Assembly: GCF_007858185.1 (NCBI RefSeq)
Contig: NZ_VFES01000004.1
Span: 62,001 to 126,000, forward strand
Source of the DNA: Pseudomonas grimontii
GTDB lineage: Bacteria; Pseudomonadota; Gammaproteobacteria; Pseudomonadales; Pseudomonadaceae
Length of the DNA: 64,000 nt
Direction of reading: 5' to 3'
This document shows, piece by piece, positions 1-8,471 of this stretch (positions are counted from its first letter, which is position 1; every line of letters starts with the position of its first letter). Under the pieces are notes generated by a model. The model did not search any database and was not told the DNA's origin. It was given only the letters and a program-made list of their open reading frames with translations. Made by a program: the position numbers and the translations under genes.

Positions 1-1872
1 AGCGGCGGGAATCACTTCACGGATCCGCGCTTCGATGCGGTCGAAGGCGGCGGCGCTTTCTTCGATACGCGTGCCCAGCGGCAGGCGCACATGCAGGGCC
101 AACGCACCGGCATCCGTCGCCGGGAAAAAGTCCTGGCCCAGGCTGGGCAATAGCAGGAATGAGGCGAGCACACAGGCCAGAAAGCCCACGACAAAACGCT
201 TGCGATGACCCAGGGCCAACGTCAGCAAGCCATGGTAAGTGTCGCGGATATTCGAGAAGTGGCGCTCGAAACCTTGCTGGAAATTCAGCACGGCTTGCAG
301 CGCGGCATTGCGCGGTTGCTTGTGCTGCTCGCCTTCATGGTGGTTGATGAATGCATCTTCGGGATGATGTCCCACGCCCTGCTCCGGCGTGTGCGGCTTG
401 AGCAGGAACATCGCCAGCGTCGGCACCAGGGTACGCGAGAGAATGAATGAGCTGGCCATGGCAAAGATCACCGCCAGCGCCATCGGCCGGAACAGATAAC
501 CGGCGATGCCTTGCAGCAGGAACATCGGCACAAACACGATGCAGATGCACAGCAGCGAGACGAACGCCGGGCCGACAATTTGCGCGGCGCCGTCGAGGAT
601 CGCGGTCTTCACCGCCTTGCCTTGTTCCAGGTGCCAGTTGATGTTTTCGATGGTCACCGTGGCGTCGTCCACCAGGATCCCCACCGCCAACGCCAGCCCG
701 CCAAGGGTCATGACGTTGAGGGTTTGCCCGCTGACGGCCAGCAGCGCGATGGCCGACAGCACCGCCAGGGGGATCGACGCCGCAATAATGATCGTGGAGC
801 GCCAACTGCCGAGGAACAGCAGGATCATCGCGCTGGTCAGCAGCGCGGCGATGATGCCTTCCTGGGCCACGCTGCCCACCGATTGCTTGACGAACACCGA
901 CGCGTCGCCCAGCAACGAGGTCTTCAGTGACGGTGGCAGGGTTTCGTTGATGCGCGGCAGCATCTGGCGGATACCGTCGATGATCGACAGGGTGGAAATG
1001 CTGCCGTTTTTCAACGCCGGCATCAGCACCGCCCGATGGCCGTCGACGCGCACGATGTTGGTCTGTGGCGGCGAGCCATCGCGCACGTGGGCGACCTGGC
1101 CGATGGTGATCAACGCGCCGTCGACGGTCTTGATCGGCAGGTCGTTGAGCTCATCGATGGCCTTGGGGCTGTTGTTGAGCAGGATCGTGTATTCGTTGGG
1201 GCCGAGTTTGGCGGTGCCCACCGGGATGATCTGGTTCTGCAGCGCCAGGGCATTGCCCACATCCTGGGCCGACAAGCCCTTGGCAGCCAGTGCCTGGGGG
1301 TCGAGGTCGAGGGTGATCTGCCGCTGTTTGCCGCCCATTGGCGTGGGCATTGCCAGGCCGGGCAGGGCGCTGAGAGGCAGGCGGATATTGTTCTGCACCA
1401 GGTCGCGGATCCTGGCTTCCGACAGCGTCGGGCTGGAGAACGCCATTTGCAGGATCGGCACCGTGGAGGCGCTGTAGTTGAGGATCAGCGGCGGCGTGAT
1501 ACCCGGTGGCATCTGCTTGAGTACGGTTTGTGACACAGCGGTCACTTGGGCATTGGCGGTGCGGATGTCGACGCCGGGCTGGAAGAAAATTTTCACGATG
1601 CCCATGCCGGGCAGCGATTGCGATTCGATATGTTCGATGTCGTTGACGGTGGTGCTCAGGGAGCGTTCGTAGGTGTAGATCACCCGACCGGCCATGGCGT
1701 CCGGCGACAGGCCGTTGTACTGCCAGACCACGGCGACTACGGGGATACCGATGTCGGGGAACACGTCGGTGGGGGTTCGCAGGGCCGCCATCGGCCCGAT
1801 GATGCAGATGAATATGGCCAACACGATAAACGTGTACGGCTTTTGCAGTGCGGTCTTTACCAGCCCGAGCAT
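1..1872 (-). CDS. RND-family efflux transporter, N-terminal part (runs off the window)
   Basis: Inner-membrane proton-driven drug/solute exporter subunit of the resistance-nodulation-division (HAE1-like) superfamily. About 624 N-terminal residues are present, against roughly 1,030-1,060 for the family; the 3' part lies outside the window. The first transmembrane helix is at about residues 12-30, followed by the conserved TPTDVFPDIGIPVVAVVWQY segment, a large periplasmic loop, and the middle helices including GGLALAVGILVDDATVTIEN with the acidic pair used in proton relay. The ATG at 1872 follows a GGAGG Shine-Dalgarno. No adaptor (MFP) or outer-membrane gene is visible on this side, so the partners would lie beyond position 1. 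Substrate unknown. Confidence 0.9.
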   Translation of the reverse strand, partial: MLGLVKTALQKPYTFIVLAIFICIIGPMAALRTPTDVFPDIGIPVVAVVWQYNGLSPDAMAGRVIYTYERSLSTTVNDIEHIESQSLPGMGIVKIFFQPGVDIRTANAQVTAVSQTVLKQMPPGITPPLILNYSASTVPILQMAFSSPTLSEARIRDLVQNNIRLPLSALPGLAMPTPMGGKQRQITLDLDPQALAAKGLSAQDVGNALALQNQIIPVGTAKLGPNEYTILLNNSPKAIDELNDLPIKTVDGALITIGQVAHVRDGSPPQTNIVRVDGHRAVLMPALKNGSISTLSIIDGIRQMLPRINETLPPSLKTSLLGDASVFVKQSVGSVAQEGIIAALLTSAMILLFLGSWRSTIIIAASIPLAVLSAIALLAVSGQTLNVMTLGGLALAVGILVDDATVTIENINWHLEQGKAVKTAILDGAAQIVGPAFVSLLCICIVFVPMFLLQGIAGYLFRPMALAVIFAMASSFILSRTLVPTLAMFLLKPHTPEQGVGHHPEDAFINHHEGEQHKQPRNAALQAVLNFQQGFERHFSNIRDTYHGLLTLALGHRKRFVVGFLACVLASFLLLPSLGQDFFPATDAGALALHVRLPLGTRIEESAAAFDRIEARIREVIPAA

Positions 1873-2079
1873 GCGTGAACCTCCGAGGGAGCAGGATTGC
1901 AAACCCCGGCAGTCTTGCCCGACCCACCTAACACGCGCCTTTCAGCCAGGTGAAGGAACATTTAGGTAAGGGCTGAAGATCGTTTCATACGTATTCATTT
2001 GTTCTACAAAGCCTGGCTGCCCAAGCTTGCACCCCATCGGACGACTTGTCTTTTTACTGATGTTCTTTGGAGCCCTGCC

Positions 2080-2448
2080 ATGTCACTCAAACCTTTATTG
2101 CTGATCCCCGCCCTGAGTGCTGTTTTGTTGTTGTCGGCCTGCGCCGGCCCGATCCCCAAGGCGGACCCCAGCGAAGCCTGGATTGGCTTGAAAGAAGATG
2201 CGCCCAACGACCTGATGGCTGAACGGGTGGACGGCAAGCGTGTAGATGACGGGCGCTTTTTCGAAGTGACACCCGGGGATCACCGCTTGGACGTGACGTT
2301 ATTCGAGGAAGAGCCGGGCGACGACAACCAGCAGGACTGCCAGGGCCGAGTCGAGTACAAGGATTTCAAGGCGGGTGAGCATTACACCCTGGTGGAGTCG
2401 AGCCTGGGCACCACCGTGCGTGCATCCCTGAGGGATGGGCACGGTTAG
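2080..2448 (+). CDS. small lipoprotein of unknown function
   Basis: A 122-residue protein with a type II signal peptide: hydrophobic stretch and lipobox L-S-A-C ending at about residue 21, so probably a membrane-anchored lipoprotein. The mature part is acidic (DEAWIG..., FEEEPGDD...) and has one further Cys (QQDCQG). I recognise no domain with certainty. The ATG at 2080 is preceded by GGAG at a normal distance; an upstream in-frame start would place a long leader before the signal peptide and is not preferred. It stands alone between a divergent RND gene and a convergent small membrane protein gene. Confidence 0.75.
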   Translation: MSLKPLLLIPALSAVLLLSACAGPIPKADPSEAWIGLKEDAPNDLMAERVDGKRVDDGRFFEVTPGDHRLDVTLFEEEPGDDNQQDCQGRVEYKDFKAGEHYTLVESSLGTTVRASLRDGHG

Positions 2449-2486
2449 GAAGTCGCAGCAACTCAGGATTTCAATTGCATGCCTGG

Positions 2487-2648
2487 CTAGGCGTGGTGCA
2501 CTGCCGCCTTGTGGGGCTTGGCAGGTGCAGCGGGTTTGACGTGGGGGTGATGGTGCCGGCGGGTAATGCGCAACACCCCCCACAACATGGCGCTGGCTAC
2601 CGCCAGCCAACCGCAGATCAACAGGAAAATCGTTGTTGCAAGGCTCAT
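2487..2648 (-). CDS. small single-pass membrane protein
   Basis: A 53-residue protein with one hydrophobic segment (residues 4-24, TTIFLLICGWLAVASAMLWG) followed by a basic, His-rich tail containing RRHHHPH and repeated Lys/Pro/His. The ATG at 2648 has GGAGG about seven bases upstream, which decides this start over an upstream in-frame one. The His-rich tail could bind metal, but nothing else in the sequence supports a function. Convergent with the preceding lipoprotein gene. Confidence 0.6.
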   Translation of the reverse strand: MSLATTIFLLICGWLAVASAMLWGVLRITRRHHHPHVKPAAPAKPHKAAVHHA

Positions 2649-2859
2649 TTGGGCCTCCTTTCGCCCCGCAGGGGGCACACACAGTCTTCTCAATGGACAG
2701 TCTAGCTACCCGGCGGTTGCCTGCTATTGACCAATGGTCGTGTTCGTCCAACTTGTTTGCTCTATCCGCGACGCTTTACTGAGCCTATGGGCTATACCCG
2801 CGTGGCAGAGCGTCCTATGATCAGGGCCCTCACCGGCAGTTGATCAAGAGAGTAAAAAA

Positions 2860-3522
2860 TTGCGGTTACGGTCGAACCTTAAAACATCCTTGTTGCTGGC
2901 CTGTGCCATAGGGCTCGCGGCCTGTTCCGGGCACCCGTCGAAACTTCCAGGCCTGCCGGAACGTGTCGAACTCAATGGTGTGCCGACCTTTCGCGGTGAG
3001 GCTTATCAGAGTGGTCCTACAGCGTTAGCCAGCATGCTGTCGCAACAAGGCATTGTGATGACACCGGGATTGCTGGATAAGCCGTTGCATTTGCCGGGCG
3101 GTGAAGCGGACCTGGAGCGCAATATGCAGGTGCTGGCCCGTGAGTACGGGCTGATGGTGTACCCGCTGGATGCCAAGCTGACCGCGGTACTGGCGCAGGT
3201 GGCGGCGGGTTACCCGGTGATGGCGCGGATTGGCGGCGGCCTGTTGTCTGACGCGCACTACGTGGTCGTGGTGGGTTTCAACCAGCAGAAAAGCACGGTG
3301 CTGTTGCGCTCAGGCATGGATCGACGCCTGCTGATGAGCTTCAGCGACTTTGAGTCGAAGTGGAATAGCGCCGGGCACTGGGCAATCCTCACCCAGCGCC
3401 CGAGCCAATTACCGGCCAATGTGGATGCGCAGCGCTGGCGGGATTCGGCTAACGCGACGGCCCAGGCCGGGCAGGAGCGGGCGGCGGCGCAGGCGCTCAA
3501 AGTGTTGGCCGAAAGAAAGTAA
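2860..3522 (+). CDS. C39-peptidase-like lipoprotein lacking the catalytic cysteine
   Basis: A 220-residue lipoprotein: signal peptide with lipobox L-A-A-C (Cys22), then a papain-like C39 domain. The family's active-site segment normally reads QCGPxALA; here it is Q50-S51-GPTALA, with Ser in place of the nucleophilic Cys. The downstream His (DAHYVVVVGF, His133) and the LLRSG strand are kept. A TTG start at 2860 is used, with AGAG upstream and no closer ATG. By family knowledge such periplasmic C39 folds bind or cut peptides; the Cys-to-Ser change makes hydrolysis unlikely, so a binding or scaffolding role is inferred. Monocistronic. Confidence 0.75.
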   Translation: MRLRSNLKTSLLLACAIGLAACSGHPSKLPGLPERVELNGVPTFRGEAYQSGPTALASMLSQQGIVMTPGLLDKPLHLPGGEADLERNMQVLAREYGLMVYPLDAKLTAVLAQVAAGYPVMARIGGGLLSDAHYVVVVGFNQQKSTVLLRSGMDRRLLMSFSDFESKWNSAGHWAILTQRPSQLPANVDAQRWRDSANATAQAGQERAAAQALKVLAERK

Positions 3523-3561
3523 AACCAACTGCGCCCACCCCATGGGCGCGCGGGTTTTACA

Positions 3562-4263
3562 CTAGACCACCGCACCGAACAACGCTCCGACGGTGGCCGT
3601 AATGCCCATGGCCAGCACCCCCCACAGGGTCACGCGCCAAGCGCCGACGAGGACTTTCGCCCCTCCGGCCCTGGCTGCCACGGCGCCAAGGCTGGCAAGA
3701 AACAGCAGGGACATGCCGGACACCCACGGCACAACGCTGTGCGCCGGGGCGACGACCGTCACCGCCAGCGGCAACGCGGCACCCACCACGAAACTGGCAG
3801 CCGAGGCCAACGCCGCTTGCAGCGGTTTGGCGGTGAGGGTTTCGCTGATTCCCAGTTCGTCCCGCGCATGGGCACCCAATGCGTCGTGTGCCATCAATTG
3901 ATCGGCGACCTGATGGGCCAGTTCGGGTGATACGCCACGCTGCATATAAATGTGGGCAAGCTCGCTGTGCTCGGCTTTCGGGTTGCTGGCCAGCTCCGCC
4001 CGTTCCCGGGCCAGGTCGGCGCGTTCGGTATCGGCCTGGGAATGCACGGAAACGTATTCACCGGCGGCCATGGACATTGCCCCCGCCACCAGCCCGGCCA
4101 TGCCGGTGACGATCAGCGAGGTATGGCTGGCGTTGGCGGCGGCTACGCCGATCAGCAGGCTGGCGGTTGAAACGATACCGTCATTGGCCCCCAGGACTGC
4201 CGCGCGCAGCCAGCCGATACGGTCACTGCGGTGGGATTCGGTGTGCCGGTGCATGAATTTCAT
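3562..4263 (-). CDS. VIT/CCC1-family iron/manganese transporter
   Basis: A 233-residue membrane protein of the vacuolar iron transporter (VIT1/CCC1) family, which moves Fe2+ or Mn2+ across membranes. The family signature at the N-terminus, GWLRAAVLGANDGIVSTASL, is clear, followed by VAGAMSMAAGEYVSVHSQAD and a Glu/His-rich cytoplasmic stretch (residues 75-125), then three C-terminal helices; length is typical. The ATG at 4263 lies 13 bases after the apbE stop, so it is the last gene of the flavin/PepSY operon. This position suggests a link between that operon's redox activity and iron; this is inference. Confidence 0.88.
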   Translation of the reverse strand: MKFMHRHTESHRSDRIGWLRAAVLGANDGIVSTASLLIGVAAANASHTSLIVTGMAGLVAGAMSMAAGEYVSVHSQADTERADLARERAELASNPKAEHSELAHIYMQRGVSPELAHQVADQLMAHDALGAHARDELGISETLTAKPLQAALASAASFVVGAALPLAVTVVAPAHSVVPWVSGMSLLFLASLGAVAARAGGAKVLVGAWRVTLWGVLAMGITATVGALFGAVV

Positions 4264-4276
4264 AGCGTTGCGGGAC

Positions 4277-5272
4277 TCACGGTCGTGGGTAGGCTTGGGG
4301 CGGACGGCTTTCAATCTGCGCCTGCAGAATGCCGCCGACAATGGATATTTCTTTGAGCTGGTCACCCTCGCGCAGCACAAATAGTGCGTCCAGCCCGCGT
4401 GCCTGGGCCAGGCGGGGGCCTTCGATCTCGCCCAGCACCATCAACGCCGTGGCCCAGGCATCGGCGAGCATGCACGAGGTTGCCACCACCGTGACGGCCG
4501 CGACTGTATTGCACAACGGTGCGCCGGTGGCCGGGTTCATGGTGTGGGCATAATGTTGTCCATTGACGTCAATCCAGTGCCGGTAGTCGCCGGAAGTGGC
4601 GATGGCCGCATCGCTGAGTTCCATGACCCCCATCACGTCACGCTGGCCCCGGCACGGTTTTTCAACGGCCACGACCCAGGGTTGAGCGTCCGGCTTGACG
4701 CCGCGCGCGCGCATCTCGCCATCGATGCCGACCAGGTAACGGGTCAGCCCGAAGCCGTCCAGGCAGCGTGCCAGTTCGTCCACGCCAAAGCCTTTGGCGA
4801 TACCGTTGAGGTTGAGCTTGAGCGGTGCGCGTTTACGCACCCGGTGGCGTTGCGTGTCCACCGTCAACGCCGCATTGCTCGACAGACCGTAGCGTGGCGG
4901 CGGAGCGTCGATGGTCTGCTTGGTGACTGATGGTGCGCCGGGCCCGAAGCCCCAGGCGTCCACCAGATCACCGACGGCAATGTCGAAAGCCCCGCCGGAT
5001 TGCGCGCTGATCCGCAGCGCGGCGGCCAGCACCGTGACCAGCTCTTTGGGCACCGGTACCCATGCCTGCTCGGAAGCGGCGTTGAGGCGATTGAGGTCGG
5101 AGTCGGGTTTCCAGATGGACATCTGCTGGTCCACCCGACTCACGGCCTGGGCCAGGCTGCGGTTGATCGCGTCGGTGTCGATGCCGGGTTCGGCATAGAA
5201 CACGGCGGTGTAGCGGCTGCCCATGGTCTCGCCGTTCAGGCTGTAGCGTTGGGGCTCAGTACACATCTTCAC
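4277..5272 (-). CDS. apbE: FAD:protein FMN transferase ApbE
   Basis: A 331-residue enzyme that attaches FMN from FAD to Ser/Thr of target proteins outside the cytoplasmic membrane. Family features are present: GETMGSRYTAVF near the N-terminus, the Asn/Gly-rich LNLNGIAKGFGVDELAR segment and the C-terminal HTMNPATGAPL motif. No clear signal peptide is visible. The GTG at 5272 has AAGGA seven bases upstream and overlaps the end of the reductase gene by 17 bases; ATG 5266 is the alternative. Its likely substrate, a DUF2271 protein with a D-G-L-S-G-A-S motif, is encoded two genes upstream in the same operon. Confidence 0.93.
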   Translation of the reverse strand: MKMCTEPQRYSLNGETMGSRYTAVFYAEPGIDTDAINRSLAQAVSRVDQQMSIWKPDSDLNRLNAASEQAWVPVPKELVTVLAAALRISAQSGGAFDIAVGDLVDAWGFGPGAPSVTKQTIDAPPPRYGLSSNAALTVDTQRHRVRKRAPLKLNLNGIAKGFGVDELARCLDGFGLTRYLVGIDGEMRARGVKPDAQPWVVAVEKPCRGQRDVMGVMELSDAAIATSGDYRHWIDVNGQHYAHTMNPATGAPLCNTVAAVTVVATSCMLADAWATALMVLGEIEGPRLAQARGLDALFVLREGDQLKEISIVGGILQAQIESRPPQAYPRP

Positions 5273-7436
5273 GGTAGCGTCCTTGTGCCTTTAGGGCTTG
5301 CACACTCAGGTTAAGCGGCATGAGCACTTCATCCAGGGCGTGCATCACGCCTTTGGCCATGTCGCGGCTGCCACACACCAGCACCTGGGCGCCTTTTTCA
5401 ATTAATCGGCGCAACGCCAGGGCATCGCTGATCAATCGGTCTTGCACATAGCTGCTGTCTTGCACTTGGGAAAACGCGGCACGCAACGTGGTCAGGCGAC
5501 GGTCGGCCAGGTAGCGCTTGAGTTCCGGTTCATAGAGGAAATCCGAAGCCGGATTACGCCCGCCCCAATACAGGTGCATCGGGTGTCGGGCTTTGTTGTT
5601 GCGAATAAAACCGGCCAGGGGGCCAATGCCGGTGCCCGCACCAATCAGGATCACCGGGTGCGCGCCCGATGCCGGACGAAATTGCGGGTTGGGCTGGATA
5701 AAGGCATCGATCGGCGCGCCGATCGCCAAGTCATGCAGGAAGCCCGAGCACAGGCCGTCCTCGTGTTTGCGCACGCAAATCTCCAATACCCCGTCGTCGC
5801 TGCTGCTGGCCAGCGAGTAAAAGCGTGGCAGCGGACTCCCCGGCGGGTAGATGCCGACCAGGTCGCCGGCCTGGAAGCGCGGCAGTTTGCCGCGCGCCTT
5901 GAACCGCAGGACGTGGGTCGGGGCCTGCACTTGTTCGCCGTAGACGGTGCGCTCCGCCAGCACCAGTTGATGGGTGTGCGGCCGCTCGGGACTGTGGACC
6001 AGTTTCAACGGCTGCCCCAGGACTTCGCCCAGGTCCACGCCCCAGCGCGCGAACGCTTGAGAAGACTGGCGGTTGATGGTTTCCAGCGGCAACAACGCCA
6101 CGCCACCGGCCTGCTCCATGGCGGCCTGCACCGTTTGGGCGTACTGACAGAATTGCGTGAACTGTCGATCGCCAAAACCCAAGACGGCAAAGGGCAGGCC
6201 GGGTTTGATCCCGCAGTGCGCCAGCCGCTTCAGGAACTGTGCGGCTGAGGCCGGCGCGTCGCCGTCGCCGTGGGTTGCCGTGAGGATGACAACCCGCTGC
6301 GCGCTGCGGTAATCCCCCTGCCATTCATTCATCGCTGCGCTGTGCACCTGATGACCGGCCTGGTGCAGCGCGTCATGCAAGGTACTGGCAAAGCCCCAGG
6401 TGGAGTTGTTTTCACTGCCCACCAGAATCACGCTGTCGGCGCAGTGGGCGGGGCTGTTATGGCGAAGGTGCGGACCGGCCTTGCGGCGATGCCACCACAG
6501 CAGAACACCGGTCACGCTCATCAACGGTACGCTCAGGGCGCTGAGTCCAAGGAGCAAACCCAGCCACCATAGGCCTTCGCCGGTGTGCAACTGATAGATC
6601 AATTGATAAAGGTTGTGCAGCGGGTCGTGGGCTTGATACGACAACAGCGCGCCGCTGACCGGGTCCACGTAGCCGTCGCCCTGGGCCGTGCGCAGGGAAA
6701 ACACATCCTGGGGGTTGCCGGGGCTCGGGTACACCAGCTCGCGCAAGTCATTCAGGTCGGTGGCCTGCAATGCTTGCAGATTGGCCACTGGCTGTGCCGT
6801 GCCGGCGCTGATGCCGGCCGGGAAGGCCGGTTCAGTCTGACTGCCGTCGGCGATCAAACCAAAGGTCGTGGCCGACATGTAGAGCCCACTCAAGGCCGAG
6901 AGCAACAGCCCGAGCAAGGCCAGGCGCCCGATTTCGGCATGCCAGCGCTGGCTGAATGTGCCTCGCAGCGGTCGTGACAGGTTGCGCAGGCCGCCCAGGC
7001 GGCGCGCCAGCAACAGTGCGCCGGACACTGAAAGTATCAACATGAAGAGTGCGCCGACACCGGTGACCCCATGACCTGCGGTGCCCATGAACAGCGAACG
7101 GTGCAGGTCTTTTACCCAGCGCGAAAAGGCGGATGGCTCATAGGGGCCGAGCCCTTGCCCGGTGAGTGGGTCGACTGTCTGCGCACCGGCCTGGCCTTCC
7201 TGGTTGTAGTAGATGATCAGCGTCCCGGAGGGGCTGCGCTGGATCTGCTCCACCCCCGGGAAGTGCGTGGCAATGCGTCCTGCCAACTGCCCGACATTGA
7301 GCTGCCCGGTCGCGGTCGATGTGTTGTGCAGGCGTTCCAAAGCCGGGTTGACGGACAAAACCGCACCGCTGATGGCCAATATCATGACCAGCAGGGCGGC
7401 GATCAGACCGGGCAGTGAATGGAACTGGCGAAGCAT
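5256..7436 (-). CDS. PepSY transmembrane / flavodoxin / FNR-type oxidoreductase fusion
   Basis: A 726-residue membrane reductase. Residues 1-330 form a PepSY-associated transmembrane module with four predicted helices and conserved His residues (DLHRSLFMG, HAEIGRL, YQLHTGEGLWW, LLWWHRRK) suited to haem or flavin electron transfer. Residues 345-500 are a flavodoxin-like FMN domain (VGSENNSTWGFA, TATHGDGDAP). The C-terminal third is a ferredoxin-NADP reductase module (RFYSLASSS for FAD, GAGTGIGPLAGF for NAD(P)H, final REDVY). Such fusions pass electrons from NADPH across the inner membrane. The ATG at 7436 follows GGAGG. It lies between the DUF2271 and apbE genes in one operon. Confidence 0.9.
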   Translation of the reverse strand: MLRQFHSLPGLIAALLVMILAISGAVLSVNPALERLHNTSTATGQLNVGQLAGRIATHFPGVEQIQRSPSGTLIIYYNQEGQAGAQTVDPLTGQGLGPYEPSAFSRWVKDLHRSLFMGTAGHGVTGVGALFMLILSVSGALLLARRLGGLRNLSRPLRGTFSQRWHAEIGRLALLGLLLSALSGLYMSATTFGLIADGSQTEPAFPAGISAGTAQPVANLQALQATDLNDLRELVYPSPGNPQDVFSLRTAQGDGYVDPVSGALLSYQAHDPLHNLYQLIYQLHTGEGLWWLGLLLGLSALSVPLMSVTGVLLWWHRRKAGPHLRHNSPAHCADSVILVGSENNSTWGFASTLHDALHQAGHQVHSAAMNEWQGDYRSAQRVVILTATHGDGDAPASAAQFLKRLAHCGIKPGLPFAVLGFGDRQFTQFCQYAQTVQAAMEQAGGVALLPLETINRQSSQAFARWGVDLGEVLGQPLKLVHSPERPHTHQLVLAERTVYGEQVQAPTHVLRFKARGKLPRFQAGDLVGIYPPGSPLPRFYSLASSSDDGVLEICVRKHEDGLCSGFLHDLAIGAPIDAFIQPNPQFRPASGAHPVILIGAGTGIGPLAGFIRNNKARHPMHLYWGGRNPASDFLYEPELKRYLADRRLTTLRAAFSQVQDSSYVQDRLISDALALRRLIEKGAQVLVCGSRDMAKGVMHALDEVLMPLNLSVQALKAQGRYREDVY

Positions 7437-7461
7437 GTTCAGCCTCCAGAAAGCACAATGG

Positions 7462-7932
7462 CTACAGGTCGTAGGTAAAGGACTCGACATAGATGTTGCC
7501 GCTGACCGGTTTGCCCGAGCCGCTCGATGTCAGGGGAACACTGACGTCGGCGCGGCTATCGCGCTTGTCTTCCACGGCGCTGTCGATACGGATCTGATAC
7601 CCGGCATCGATCAAGGTGTCGGCCAGTTCCACGCTGACGTTGAGGGTGCGGCCACTGCCCACACTGGCGCCGCTGAGCCCGTCGAACTCACTCGGGTTCA
7701 GGCCACTGCCGCGCGCCCAGTCGCTCAGGTGCCGGTAGTACTTGGCCTTCTTGCCGGCGACCCACAGGGTTTTCTGGTATTGGCCGTTGGCGTCGGTGAC
7801 ATAAATCGCCAGGTATGCACCGTTGCCGCTGTAGTCCTTGAGCTGGGTGGTCAGGGTCACTTCGCGGGCCTGGGCCAACCCCGGTAGGGCTATGGCGCCG
7901 GCGAGGCAGGTTGCGACGATAAGCTTTTTCAT
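7462..7932 (-). CDS. periplasmic DUF2271 protein with ApbE flavinylation motif
   Basis: A 156-residue protein with a Sec signal peptide (MKKLIVATCLAGAIALPGLAQA), hence periplasmic, and a DUF2271 domain. It contains D84-G-L-S-G-A-S90, which fits the D-x-x-S/T-G/A-A-S/T consensus for covalent FMN attachment by ApbE; Ser90 would carry the FMN. The ATG at 7932 follows GGAG. apbE and a PepSY/FNR membrane reductase lie directly downstream, supporting a role as the periplasmic electron carrier. The motif is seen in the sequence; flavinylation is inferred. Confidence 0.87.
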   Translation of the reverse strand: MKKLIVATCLAGAIALPGLAQAREVTLTTQLKDYSGNGAYLAIYVTDANGQYQKTLWVAGKKAKYYRHLSDWARGSGLNPSEFDGLSGASVGSGRTLNVSVELADTLIDAGYQIRIDSAVEDKRDSRADVSVPLTSSGSGKPVSGNIYVESFTYDL

Positions 7933-8016
7933 AAGAGTCTCCTGATTGAGCGGTGTGGAGAGAGCCTGGACCTGCTGGCTGACAGCAACCTGAAGGCCTC
8001 GGGACAAGGTGATGAA

Positions 8017-8340
8017 TCAGTGCGCTTCAGGGCGGTTGAGGTAGTCCTGGGGGTTGCCCTTGTCGCCAAAACGGATTTCCAGTTTGCGCAGGCGAAGGGA
8101 AGCCGGTGTGTAGCTGGCTTTGATGGCATTGCCCTTGCGGTCGCTGCCCTTGAGCTCGTAACAGCCGTCGTCGACCTTGATGCGCTGCACGCTCCAGCCA
8201 TATTGCTGCTCCACTTGCTGGCGCAGGTTTTCGCGCGGTTGCCAGTCGCTGACCGGCTCGCTGCAATCATCATCGGCCAAGGCGTATCCACCGAGCAGGA
8301 CGCTCAACAATGCAGTGCTGGCAATAAAAGCTGATTTCAT
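8017..8340 (-). CDS. small periplasmic PepSY-domain protein
   Basis: A 107-residue secreted protein: signal peptide ending at about residue 22 (GGYALA-DDD), then a single PepSY domain (LRQQVEQQYGWSVQRIKVDDGCYELKG divided over the strand-helix-strand). Two Cys (DDDCSEP, DGCYEL) could form a disulfide. It is the first gene of the minus-strand flavin/PepSY operon; the ATG at 8340 follows GGAG. PepSY domains are common partners of membrane reductases and of sensor kinases, so it could act in electron transfer or in signalling to the divergent two-component system. Confidence 0.85.
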   Translation of the reverse strand: MKSAFIASTALLSVLLGGYALADDDCSEPVSDWQPRENLRQQVEQQYGWSVQRIKVDDGCYELKGSDRKGNAIKASYTPASLRLRKLEIRFGDKGNPQDYLNRPEAH

Positions 8341-8389
8341 GATCTGTCTCCGACCGAGTTGGCATGTACGGCATACGCTAAGGCGCATT

Positions 8390-8425
8390 CCTGACAACCA
8401 GCTGAATCTTCAGATTCACGTCAGG
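8390..8425. promoter_or_regulatory. nested dyad between the PepSY operon and the two-component genes
   Basis: An inner palindrome TGAATC-TTCA-GATTCA (8403-8418) is enclosed by outer arms CCTGAC (8390-8395) and GTCAGG (8420-8425). It sits between divergent genes and is a candidate binding site for the adjacent OmpR-type regulator. Inferred from symmetry and position only. Confidence 0.45.
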
Positions 8426-8471
8426 TAAGGCCGTTAGGGTGCTGCACGACAACCATCAGAGGAGGTGACAG

